Of a DNA stretch of 5,365 nt, positions 1-5,365 are shown piece after piece (the stretch's first letter is position 1; each line of letters opens with the position of its first letter). The notes under the pieces were generated by a model. That model was not told where the DNA came from, made no database searches, and worked only from the letters and a program-made list of their open reading frames with translations. Source of the DNA: Robiginitomaculum sp. (GTDB taxonomy: Bacteria > Pseudomonadota > Alphaproteobacteria > Caulobacterales > Maricaulaceae); NCBI GenBank assembly GCA_026982235.1, contig JALSHM010000059.1, forward strand, positions 1 to 5,365. Reading direction: 5' to 3'. The translations under genes and the position numbers were made by a program.

Positions 1-159
1 CATAGCATGATGGATCATTCCAATATGGATCACGGCGAAACAAGAATAGATCATTCCAAAATGGGTCACAGCAAAATGAAAATGGATATGGGTGATATGG
101 AAGAGATGGATCACTCTAAAATGAACCACGGTAACAAGGACATGGGAGGGAAGAACTAA
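1..159 (+). CDS. C-terminal tail of a Met/His-rich copper-binding protein (partial, start outside window)
   Basis: The frame is open from base 1 to a TAA at 157-159 and gives 52 residues. Eleven are Met and seven are His, with many Asp, Ser, Lys and Gly; there is no hydrophobic segment. A nine-residue unit of the type MDHSKMNHG occurs three times. Such Met/His motifs are known as periplasmic copper-binding segments in the CopA and CopB proteins of the cop/pco copper-resistance systems. The stop overlaps the copB start by one base (TAATG), so the two are translationally coupled. copB usually follows copA, so the most likely parent is a CopA-type multicopper oxidase with a Met-rich tail. A small separate copper-binding protein is the alternative. 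The visible part contains no multicopper-oxidase copper-site motif, so the parent cannot be decided here. Confidence 0.75.
   Translation, partial: HSMMDHSNMDHGETRIDHSKMGHSKMKMDMGDMEEMDHSKMNHGNKDMGGKN
10..132 (+). repeat. three degenerate 27-base repeats encoding a Met/His copper-binding unit
   Basis: Units lie at 10-36, 46-72 and 106-132, in the frame of the partial CDS. They read MDHSNMDHG, IDHSKMGHS and MDHSKMNHG, giving a consensus of [M/I]DHS[N/K]M[D/G/N]H[G/S]. The first two share nearly identical DNA over their 5' part (GATCATTCCAA). The third differs mainly by silent changes, which suggests duplication followed by selection on the protein sequence. The stretch between units two and three is also Met-rich (KMKMDMGDMEEM). 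Confidence 0.75.
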
Positions 160-1040
160 TGAGTATTTTAAAGCAAACACTTCTCGTCTCTGCCCTGTCT
201 TTATTCGGCGCGGCAAATATTGCTTTCGCACAAGACGCAAAGGGTTCACATACTGGGCATAATATGCCTGAGGCAGAAGCTGCTGAGGCTACAGAAATCA
301 CAAAGGAGCCAGGGCCAACGGACAAGCCTTGGTCGATGGCAGATAAATATTGGGGGGCAGAGGCCATGGCCAAGGCTCGTGCCCATGAGATTGAAACTAT
401 GGGCGGATTGAAGACCTCCTTTATTATGGCTGATCGCCTGGAAACCCAGTTTAATAGCAGTGCTGAAGATGTGTTTATCTGGGACGCCCAAGGTTGGTAC
501 GGAACAGATGAGAACAAATTATGGATTAAAACTGAGGGTGAATATGGTTTTGGCGGTGATGAGATTGAGGATGCGGAAATACAAGCATTGTGGTCAAAGC
601 CAATTTCGAGGTTTTGGGATTTGCAAACCGGAATACGTTATGACTTTGCTCCCAAAGGCCGCACACACGCAGTTGTTGGCGTACAAGGCTTGGCGCCCTA
701 CTGGTTTGAGGTGGATGCCGCACTTTTCCTTAGCAATAAAGGCGATCTTACCTCCAGCGTTGAAGCAGAATATGACTTTTTCTTAAACCAGCGCCTTATC
801 TTGCAACCACGTGGTGCGTTTAAGTTCTCCGCTCAAGATATTCCGGAATTGGGCGTTGGCGCTGGCTTTACTAAGCTTGAGGCAGGCTTGCGCCTACGTT
901 ATGAGGTTAAACGCGAATTTGCTCCTTATGTTGGCGTGGAGTGGCAGAGAAGTTTGGGCGAAACCGCACAATTGGTTCGTGCGGGCGGTGGCGTCCCCGA
1001 TAAAATAGCCGTTTTGTTCGGCGTGCGTACTTGGTATTAA
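159..1040 (+). CDS. copB: Copper resistance protein B (CopB/PcoB family outer-membrane protein)
   Basis: CopB/PcoB proteins are predicted outer-membrane beta-barrels that act with the periplasmic oxidase CopA in copper tolerance. This one has 293 residues. A signal peptide covers residues 1-24, with Lys5, a hydrophobic core and an AFA cleavage site before Gln25. A short polar linker with a single HTGHNM cluster follows, then the CopB domain from about residue 113 to the end. Family landmarks are YGTDENKLWIKTEGE (from Y114), PYWFEVDAALFLSNKGD, EYDFFLNQRLILQPR (from E204), GLRLRYEVKREFAPYVGVEW (R245 lies within it) and the terminal aromatic GVRTWY. Alternating polar and hydrophobic strands and a C-terminal aromatic residue fit a barrel. 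The ATG at 159 is supported by GGAGGG at 145-150 and by the signal peptide. The N-terminal Met-rich repeats seen in some CopB proteins are nearly absent here; similar repeats sit at the end of the upstream gene. Confidence 0.93.
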   Translation: MSILKQTLLVSALSLFGAANIAFAQDAKGSHTGHNMPEAEAAEATEITKEPGPTDKPWSMADKYWGAEAMAKARAHEIETMGGLKTSFIMADRLETQFNSSAEDVFIWDAQGWYGTDENKLWIKTEGEYGFGGDEIEDAEIQALWSKPISRFWDLQTGIRYDFAPKGRTHAVVGVQGLAPYWFEVDAALFLSNKGDLTSSVEAEYDFFLNQRLILQPRGAFKFSAQDIPELGVGAGFTKLEAGLRLRYEVKREFAPYVGVEWQRSLGETAQLVRAGGGVPDKIAVLFGVRTWY

Positions 1041-1081
1041 ACCCGTATAAGGATACAAAAACTTTTTATCCCGTGCATAGT

Positions 1082-1137
1082 AAACTACCTTATTATATGT
1101 TAGCTCATTCGTGAGGTAAATAATAGGAAGGTAGGTT
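1082..1137 (+). promoter_or_regulatory. long imperfect hairpin in the 5' leader, containing the ribosome binding site of the ThDP-enzyme gene
   Basis: Three nested stems end directly against the ATG at 1138. The outer stem pairs 1082-1090 with 1129-1137 (one A-G mismatch), the middle stem pairs TATTAT 1091-1096 with ATAATA 1120-1125, and the apical stem pairs 1100-1107 with 1112-1119 (one G-G mismatch) around a TTCG loop at 1108-1111. Three-base bulges lie at 1097-1099 and 1126-1128. That is 21 Watson-Crick pairs out of 23 positions, mostly A-T. The ribosome binding site AGGAAGG (1125-1131) lies on the 3' arm, partly in the bulge, so folding could limit translation initiation. No T-run follows, so this is not a classic terminator. 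The pairing is seen in the sequence; the regulatory role is inferred. Confidence 0.5.
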
Positions 1138-2697
1138 ATGAACGGTGCAGAAGCGTTAATTCAGGTGCTAAGCGAGAGCGGGGTCGAGGTTTGTTTTGCT
1201 AATCCGGGCACTTCCGAAATGCATATGGTGGCAGCCATTGATGGCCAGCCTAAGATGCGCGCCGTGCTGGGTTTGTTTGAAGGTGTTGTGACGGGGGCGG
1301 CTGATGGTTATGGGCGCATGGCGGATAAACCTGCGGCGACTTTGTTGCATTTGGGGGCTGGGCTAGGCAATGGCTTGGCCAATTTGCACAATGCGCGGCG
1401 GGCGTTTTCGCCTGTGGTCAATATTATTGGTGACCACGCGACCTATCACCTTGAATATGACGCGCCGCTAACTTCGGATATTGCTGGCGTTGCAGCACCC
1501 ATGTCAAACTGGGTCGGGACTTCCACATCACCGGACGATTTGGCCAAGAAGGGGGCGCAAGCCATAGAGGCTGCAATGGTCTATCCTGGTCAAGTGGCCA
1601 CGTTGATAGCACCCGCCAATCATGCTTGGAACGATTGTCAGAAACCGCCCATATCAGCGAAATGCCCCAAACCAAAGCTTGCCACCAAAGCCGCACTTAC
1701 CAAAGCCGTGAGGGCTTTAAACAAACCGGGTAATACGGCTTTGTTTTTGGGTAACCGTGCTTTGCGTGAACATGCTTTATTGCAGGCTGGACGTATCGCA
1801 GCGGCAACGGGGTGCCGTTTGTTGTGCGAGACGTTTTCGACCCGGATGCAAAGAGGCGCCGGGCGGGTGGCGGTAGAACGCTTACCATATTTCGGGGAAA
1901 TGGCGGCGGACTATATCAAAGATTTTGACCGCATCATTTTTGTTGGTGCCAAGCCGCCCGTTTCGTTCTTTGCTTATCCGGACAAGCCGAGTTTTATCCC
2001 AGCAGATCATACAGAACTTGTTATTCTAGCAGATGTTCATCGGGACGCCGAAGACGCATTAACACGTTTGGCCGATGCATTATATGCGCCAAACAAGCCT
2101 GCCAATGTCCAGGCGCCCATGCTTATGCCCGCTGAACCAGGGCGACTGACTGCGGCGGGCATAGGGTCGGTTGTAGCCGAACTTATGCCGGAAAATGCGA
2201 TAATTTCCGATGAAGCCGCAACGGCTGGACTGGCGTTATTTCCGCTGACAGCAGGTGCGGCCAAACATGATTGGCTCAATCTAACGGGCGGGTCAATCGG
2301 GCAGGGACTACCCGTCGGAGTGGGTGCGGCTATTGCTTGCCCAAAGCGCAAAGTCATATGCCTGCAGGCCGACGGTAGCGCTATGTATACTGTACAAGCC
2401 TTGTGGACAATGGCGCGGGAAAATCTTGATGTAACGACGGTTATTCTCAACAATTCCAGCTATGCTATTCTTAATATTGAACTGGCGCGGGTCGGGGTGA
2501 GCAATCCGGGACCTAAGGCTTTATCTATGCTTGACCTATCCAACCCGACAATTGATTGGGTCAAGTTGTCGGAGGGGCAAGGCGTGCCAGCCGTGCGTGT
2601 TGATACGACTGAGGATTTCCACAAGGCTCTCAAGGATGCGCTTGCCCATAAAGGCCCGCGCCTTGTCGAAGCCATTATTCCAAGCCCGGGCGGTTAG
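1138..2697 (+). CDS. Thiamine-diphosphate-dependent enzyme, acetolactate synthase / benzoylformate decarboxylase-like
   Basis: This is a 519-residue enzyme of the ThDP (pyruvate decarboxylase/acetolactate synthase) superfamily, predicted to be cytosolic. Its domains run in the usual order: an N-terminal pyrimidine-binding domain (about 1-165) with the catalytic glutamate E48 in LGLFEG, a middle domain (about 180-310), and a C-terminal diphosphate-binding domain with GGSIGQGLPVGVGAA followed by the metal/ThDP motif ADGSAMYT (D412) and NN at 438-439. It belongs to a conserved group commonly labelled 'acetolactate synthase large subunit'. However, the TSGPG-type segment of true acetolactate synthases is replaced by LLHLGAGLGN, whose H71 lines up with active-site His70 of benzoylformate decarboxylase. 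Likewise NPGTSE (22-27) matches the NPGSNE of that enzyme. The second decarboxylase histidine (His281) has no clear equivalent. No regulatory small subunit gene is adjacent. The start is set by AGGAAGG at 1125-1131, six bases before the ATG. The substrate is unresolved: pyruvate or another 2-keto acid made by the neighbouring dehydrogenase is my inference. Confidence 0.85.
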   Translation: MNGAEALIQVLSESGVEVCFANPGTSEMHMVAAIDGQPKMRAVLGLFEGVVTGAADGYGRMADKPAATLLHLGAGLGNGLANLHNARRAFSPVVNIIGDHATYHLEYDAPLTSDIAGVAAPMSNWVGTSTSPDDLAKKGAQAIEAAMVYPGQVATLIAPANHAWNDCQKPPISAKCPKPKLATKAALTKAVRALNKPGNTALFLGNRALREHALLQAGRIAAATGCRLLCETFSTRMQRGAGRVAVERLPYFGEMAADYIKDFDRIIFVGAKPPVSFFAYPDKPSFIPADHTELVILADVHRDAEDALTRLADALYAPNKPANVQAPMLMPAEPGRLTAAGIGSVVAELMPENAIISDEAATAGLALFPLTAGAAKHDWLNLTGGSIGQGLPVGVGAAIACPKRKVICLQADGSAMYTVQALWTMARENLDVTTVILNNSSYAILNIELARVGVSNPGPKALSMLDLSNPTIDWVKLSEGQGVPAVRVDTTEDFHKALKDALAHKGPRLVEAIIPSPGG

Positions 2698-2700
2698 ATA

Positions 2701-3846
2701 ATGCCAACGCTTAACCTCGTCCCAGCGTCAACAAACGATTATCGAAGGCTCGCGGAGAAACGCTTACCGCGTAATTTGTTCGACTATATTGATGGTGGGG
2801 CTTACGGCGAAGTAACCTTGAATGCCAATGTCGAGGACTTTGAGAACATTCAGATGAAACAACGGGTGATGCGCGATGTTTCCAATATTAAAACCGGGAT
2901 TAAATTGCTCGGAGAAGACTTGACCATGCCGCTGGCGCTCGCCCCCATTGGCCTCGCAGGCATGATGGCGCGGCGCGGTGAAGTGCAGGCGGTTCGCGCA
3001 GCGGAGAAAGCAGGTATCCCGTTTTGCCTCTCGACCGTATCTATTTGCTCGCTAGAAGAAGTGGCCTCTGCTGCGACCAAACCATTTTGGTTCCAGCTGT
3101 ATATGATGCGCGACCGTGGTTACGTGAAAGACTTGTTGCGCCGCGCCAAAGCCGTCGGATGTAAGACGCTAGTGTTTACGGTTGACCTGGCAGTTGTCGG
3201 GGCGCGTTATCGCGATGTGCGCAATGGTATGGCAGGCGGGCTGAGCGCATTTGGCAAATTGCGTGCCGCCTTGGAATATCCGGCTCATCCAAGCTGGCTT
3301 ATTGATGTCGCCATTAAAGGTAAGCCGCATACTTTTGGTAATCTGGCAGATTTTGTACCGAGTGCCGCATCTTTAGTGGATTTCAAAGCCTGGGTAGACG
3401 CACAATTTGACCCACGCTGCACATGGAAAGATATTGAATGGCTCCGCTCTATTTGGGACGGAAATTTGATAATCAAAGGCATCCTAAGTTCCGAAGATGC
3501 CAGGGCTTCTCTGACCGTTGGGGCAGATGCCATAGTGGTTTCTAATCACGGCGGACGACAATTAGACGGGGTATCGTCGAGTATAAATATGGTTGCACAT
3601 ATCCGAGATAAGCTTGGTGATAAGACCACCATTATCATGGACGGCGGTGTGCGTAGTGGCCAAGATATTGTCAAAGCAATTTCTCGTGGTGCCAGTTCCG
3701 TTATGATTGGGCGGCCATGGATTTGGGCACTGGCTGCGCGGGGAGGATCCGGGCTTGATGCACTCTTACGAACCTATAAGGCTGAAATGGACGTAAGTAT
3801 GGCATTAACGGGCGCACCGACTATAGCCGATATTTTGGATGACTGA
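2701..3846 (+). CDS. lldD: FMN-dependent L-lactate dehydrogenase (LldD-type 2-hydroxyacid dehydrogenase)
   Basis: It is expected to oxidise L-lactate, or a related (S)-2-hydroxyacid, to the 2-keto acid using FMN and to pass electrons to the respiratory chain at the inner membrane. It has 381 residues, slightly shorter at the C-terminus than E. coli LldD (396). Landmarks along the TIM barrel are FDYIDGGA (Y29), LALAPIGLAGM, STVSICSLEEV, WFQLY (Q132, Y134), TVDLAVVGARYRD (from T160), IIKGIL (K259), SNHGGRQLDG with catalytic H283 and R286, DGGVRSG (D314, R318) and IGRPWIWAL (R338). The GARYRD segment and the insertion ending in KPHTFGNL match LldD better than mandelate dehydrogenase or glycolate oxidase. 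All core catalytic residues are present. The ATG lies three bases after the previous stop, with only a weak GGGCGG at 2688-2693, so translational coupling to the ThDP gene is likely. Substrate specificity remains inferred. Confidence 0.9.
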   Translation: MPTLNLVPASTNDYRRLAEKRLPRNLFDYIDGGAYGEVTLNANVEDFENIQMKQRVMRDVSNIKTGIKLLGEDLTMPLALAPIGLAGMMARRGEVQAVRAAEKAGIPFCLSTVSICSLEEVASAATKPFWFQLYMMRDRGYVKDLLRRAKAVGCKTLVFTVDLAVVGARYRDVRNGMAGGLSAFGKLRAALEYPAHPSWLIDVAIKGKPHTFGNLADFVPSAASLVDFKAWVDAQFDPRCTWKDIEWLRSIWDGNLIIKGILSSEDARASLTVGADAIVVSNHGGRQLDGVSSSINMVAHIRDKLGDKTTIIMDGGVRSGQDIVKAISRGASSVMIGRPWIWALAARGGSGLDALLRTYKAEMDVSMALTGAPTIADILDD

Positions 3847-3851
3847 AAACC

Positions 3852-4547
3852 TTAGGCTTTGTTTCGCGATTTCCAGTTCTCTGTTTTGATGATTTTATAG
3901 CCTATGTAAATCAAAGTTAGCCCAATCAGCTCTGTTACATACAGTACATTGACATGTCCCATACGGGTGAATGTGCCGCCTATGCCGGGTAGTAGGCCAC
4001 CAAAGGCAATGAAGATATTACCTTTAAACCTGGCCTGATGATCGGCTTTGGCATAATAACGAATAGCTGAATAAATGGCTCCGCCGACCAAGAAGATGAG
4101 CGCGTAAATATTGATTGGGATTGAGAACAATCTGACCCACTTCCATTCAAATACTTTGCCCGTAAGCTTGCCCGTAAAACCATCGGGAATGCTAATTGGG
4201 GAGAGCATGACACAGATTCCGGCTATTATGATAACCGAAACAATCAGGATGGACGTGGCGTGGGCAAATTTGCGGTTCATCAATAAATAAACGGAACCCT
4301 GTGCCAACGGGAAACCACCCAAAAGTGCGCCAACAATATACCAAGCTTTGGTATTCAGTTGGCTCCAACCAAACAAAACATTGATACTTTCGGTCAGCGT
4401 GCCTAGGCCAAAAGCTAGAACTCCAATCGTCCACCACATCAAATAGGTCGTTTTGGTACGGCGGTAATGTGCAAAAATCTCGCGCAAGAAAAACGCAGAG
4501 AAAATCGTCGTTATAATTGGGATGTATTCAATGTAATGGGACGACAT
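3852..4547 (-). CDS. Conserved-looking integral membrane protein of unknown function, about seven helices
   Basis: I do not recognise this family. The 231-residue protein is strongly hydrophobic, with likely membrane segments at about 6-24, 34-58, 68-90, 97-117, 138-161, 176-195 and 200-220. It has no cleavable signal peptide. A basic loop (HYRRTKTT, 27-34) follows helix 1, and the basic C-terminus (ENWKSRNKA) is probably cytoplasmic. The helices hold possibly important polar residues, including E23 and E53. Glycine-rich stretches GALLGGFPLAQGS (73-85) and GGLLPGIGGT (183-192) suggest tight helix packing or a ligand path. The start is supported by AAAAAGG on the minus strand at 4554-4560, six bases before the ATG. 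The gene converges on lldD with five bases between the stops and lies downstream of ettA on the same strand, but after a 157-base gap with its own promoter candidate. A role as transporter, sensor or enzyme cannot be chosen from sequence alone. Confidence 0.8.
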   Translation of the reverse strand: MSSHYIEYIPIITTIFSAFFLREIFAHYRRTKTTYLMWWTIGVLAFGLGTLTESINVLFGWSQLNTKAWYIVGALLGGFPLAQGSVYLLMNRKFAHATSILIVSVIIIAGICVMLSPISIPDGFTGKLTGKVFEWKWVRLFSIPINIYALIFLVGGAIYSAIRYYAKADHQARFKGNIFIAFGGLLPGIGGTFTRMGHVNVLYVTELIGLTLIYIGYKIIKTENWKSRNKA

Positions 4548-4583
4548 TGTAAGCCTTTTTCTTAATTGGAGTGGTTTTGAACG

Positions 4584-4601
4584 AGGGCTTAGAGATGCCC
4601 T
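4584..4601 (-). other. short inverted repeat in the leader of the membrane-protein gene
   Basis: AGGGC at 4584-4588 and GCCCT at 4597-4601 can form a five-base-pair stem with an eight-base loop. It lies between the candidate minus-strand promoter (4611-4639) and the start codon at 4547, and so within the predicted 5' leader. No T-run follows on either strand, so it is not a convincing terminator. A stem this short could occur by chance. Confidence 0.25.
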
Positions 4602-4610
4602 GAATTACGA

Positions 4611-4639
4611 ATTGTAACAGTATCATGCAGTATGAACAA
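4611..4639 (-). promoter_or_regulatory. candidate promoter of the membrane-protein gene, with a direct repeat in its spacer
   Basis: Read on the minus strand there is a -35-like TTGTTC (4639-4634), a 17-base spacer and a -10-like TACAAT (4616-4611, five of six matches to consensus). The spacer contains ATACTG-CATG-ATACTG, a direct repeat with a ten-base period (plus-strand CAGTAT at 4618-4623 and 4628-4633). That period equals about one helical turn and could serve as a regulator site. The predicted leader is about 57 bases. The -35 box matches consensus at only three of six positions, so this is a moderate call. Confidence 0.4.
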
Positions 4640-4704
4640 TCACTAAATCAAATAAGATTATGTCATTTTGTCGCAATCTATAAATTGTCCTTGCTAGATG
4701 CCAA
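4640..4704. other. remainder of the intergenic gap between ettA and the membrane-protein gene
   Basis: This A/T-rich stretch follows the ettA stop codon on the minus strand. I find no open reading frame, no RNA gene and no strong hairpin followed by a T-run. The end of the ettA transcript is therefore not marked by an obvious intrinsic terminator, and some read-through toward the membrane-protein gene is possible. Confidence 0.4.
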
Positions 4705-5365
4705 CTACCGTTCAAATTTCATGAATTTGAGTTTGCGTGGAATATCTGCATCATCGCCGAGCCTGCGTTTTTTGTCTTCTATATAGTCCGAAAACCCACC
4801 CTCAAACCATTCTACATGGCTATTGCCTTCATAGGCGAGGATATGAGTACAGATACGGTCGAGGAAAAATCTATCATGAGAAATGATAACGGCGCAGCCG
4901 GCGAAATGCTCTAGGGCATCTTCGAGGGCGGATAGGGTTTCCATATCCAGATCATTGGTTGGCTCATCGAGCAGTAGCAAGTTAGATGGCTTGGTCAGCA
5001 TTTTGGCCAAGTGGACGCGGTTGCGTTCTCCGCCTGAAAGCTTGCCAACATTTTTCTGCTGATCTGTGCCTTTAAAATTGAATGCCCCCACATAGGCACG
5101 GCTGTTCATCTCGCGCTGACCGAGATCAAGCACATCGACACCGCCCGTGATTTCTTCCCAAACATTATTACTGGGGTCAAGGGCATCGCGGCTTTGATCC
5201 ACATATCCAAGTTTAACAGTTTCGCCAACCTTGAACGTGCCAGCGTCCGGTTGCTCTGATCCTGTAATCATTTTGAATAAAGTGGTTTTACCCGCACCAT
5301 TAGGGCCGATAACGCCAACAATGCCGCCGGGTGGTAGGCGGAAAGAAAGGTCTTTAATCAAGAGC
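4705..5365 (-). CDS. ettA: Energy-dependent translational throttle protein EttA, C-terminal ABC domain (partial, start outside window)
   Basis: EttA is an ABC-F ATPase without membrane domains. It binds the ribosomal E site and, in E. coli, gates entry into elongation according to the ATP/ADP ratio. About 219 codons of the C-terminal half are visible (the E. coli protein has 555 residues), and the frame stays open through the window edge with Leu-Leu-Ile-Lys-Asp. The second nucleotide-binding domain is complete: Walker A GPNGAGKTT (5281-5307), Q-loop YVDQSRD, signature LSGGERNRVHLAKML, Walker B LLLLDEPTNDLD with the catalytic Glu, and the H-loop SHDRFFLD. EttA-type features are FKMITGSEQPDAG, SRAYVGAFNFKGTDQQ and the tail HVEWFEGGFSDYIEDKKRRLG, which separate it from Uup and other ABC-F members. 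The TTG near 5361 is an internal Leu codon, not a start. The gene appears intact as far as it is visible. Confidence 0.93.
   Translation of the reverse strand, partial: LLIKDLSFRLPPGGIVGVIGPNGAGKTTLFKMITGSEQPDAGTFKVGETVKLGYVDQSRDALDPSNNVWEEITGGVDVLDLGQREMNSRAYVGAFNFKGTDQQKNVGKLSGGERNRVHLAKMLTKPSNLLLLDEPTNDLDMETLSALEDALEHFAGCAVIISHDRFFLDRICTHILAYEGNSHVEWFEGGFSDYIEDKKRRLGDDADIPRKLKFMKFER

Noticed and set aside
159..161. Frameshift splitting one CopB into two frames at the TAATG overlap
   Set aside because: The downstream frame begins with a complete signal peptide and a well-spaced ribosome binding site, so the junction is a normal coupled stop/start.
116..517. 133-residue minus-strand open frame opposite copB
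   Set aside because: It lies antisense to a strongly recognisable copB frame, shows no recognisable domain, and is best explained as a shadow of the real gene.
1031..1059. Possible plus-strand promoter: TTGGTA, 17-base spacer, TACAAA
   Set aside because: Each box matches consensus at four of six positions and the -35 box lies inside the end of copB. That is too weak to list as a feature, though its start site would include the whole hairpin in the leader.
1051..1071. GGATA ... TATCC inverted repeat after copB as a possible terminator
   Set aside because: The stem is short and A/T-rich, the inner A-run and T-run leave almost no loop, and no separate T-tract follows. It is not a credible intrinsic terminator.
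2037..2453. 138-residue minus-strand open frame within the ThDP gene
   Set aside because: It overlaps the conserved ThDP-binding domain in antisense, has Ala/Ser-rich shadow composition and no convincing start context.
5359..5361. TTG as the start of a 218-residue ABC protein
   Set aside because: The frame continues to the window edge, and the sequence begins in the middle of the known EttA architecture (start of the second ABC domain), so this is an internal leucine codon.

Overview
The window looks like part of a proteobacterial chromosome, most likely alphaproteobacterial. The CopB, LldD-type and EttA proteins are all of proteobacterial kind, base composition is intermediate, and the genes are tightly packed with short gaps. 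I infer the class from protein style only and cannot name a genus. I see no tRNA, rRNA, CRISPR array, insertion sequence or phage gene.

Layout. (1) Positions 1-1040, plus strand: the end of a copper-resistance operon. It holds the Met/His-rich C-terminal tail of a protein that begins outside the window, followed with a one-base stop/start overlap (TAATG) by copB, an outer-membrane copper-resistance protein. (2) Positions 1041-1137: a 97-base gap whose right half can fold into one long, UUCG-capped hairpin that includes the ribosome binding site of the next gene. (3) Positions 1138-3846, plus strand: a two-gene unit, with 3 bases between the genes. It encodes a thiamine-diphosphate (ThDP) enzyme usually labelled 'acetolactate synthase large subunit' and an FMN-dependent L-lactate dehydrogenase of the LldD type. 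Together they suggest oxidation of a 2-hydroxyacid to a 2-keto acid, then ThDP-dependent cleavage or condensation of that keto acid. The layout resembles the mdlC/mdlB pair of mandelate degradation, but the dehydrogenase itself looks like LldD. (4) Positions 3852-4547, minus strand: an unrecognised membrane protein with about seven helices, converging on lldD with 5 bases between the stop codons. (5) Positions 4548-4704: a gap with a plausible minus-strand promoter whose spacer is filled by a direct repeat. (6) Positions 4705-5365, minus strand: the C-terminal ABC domain of EttA, a ribosome-associated ABC-F ATPase, cut by the window edge.

Most of this is ordinary chromosomal content. The items most worth a second look are the hairpin leader before the ThDP gene, the doubtful substrate of the ThDP/LldD pair, the Met/His repeat tail before copB, and the unknown membrane protein with its repeat-containing promoter. 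I did not find convincing evidence of a wholly new multi-gene system.
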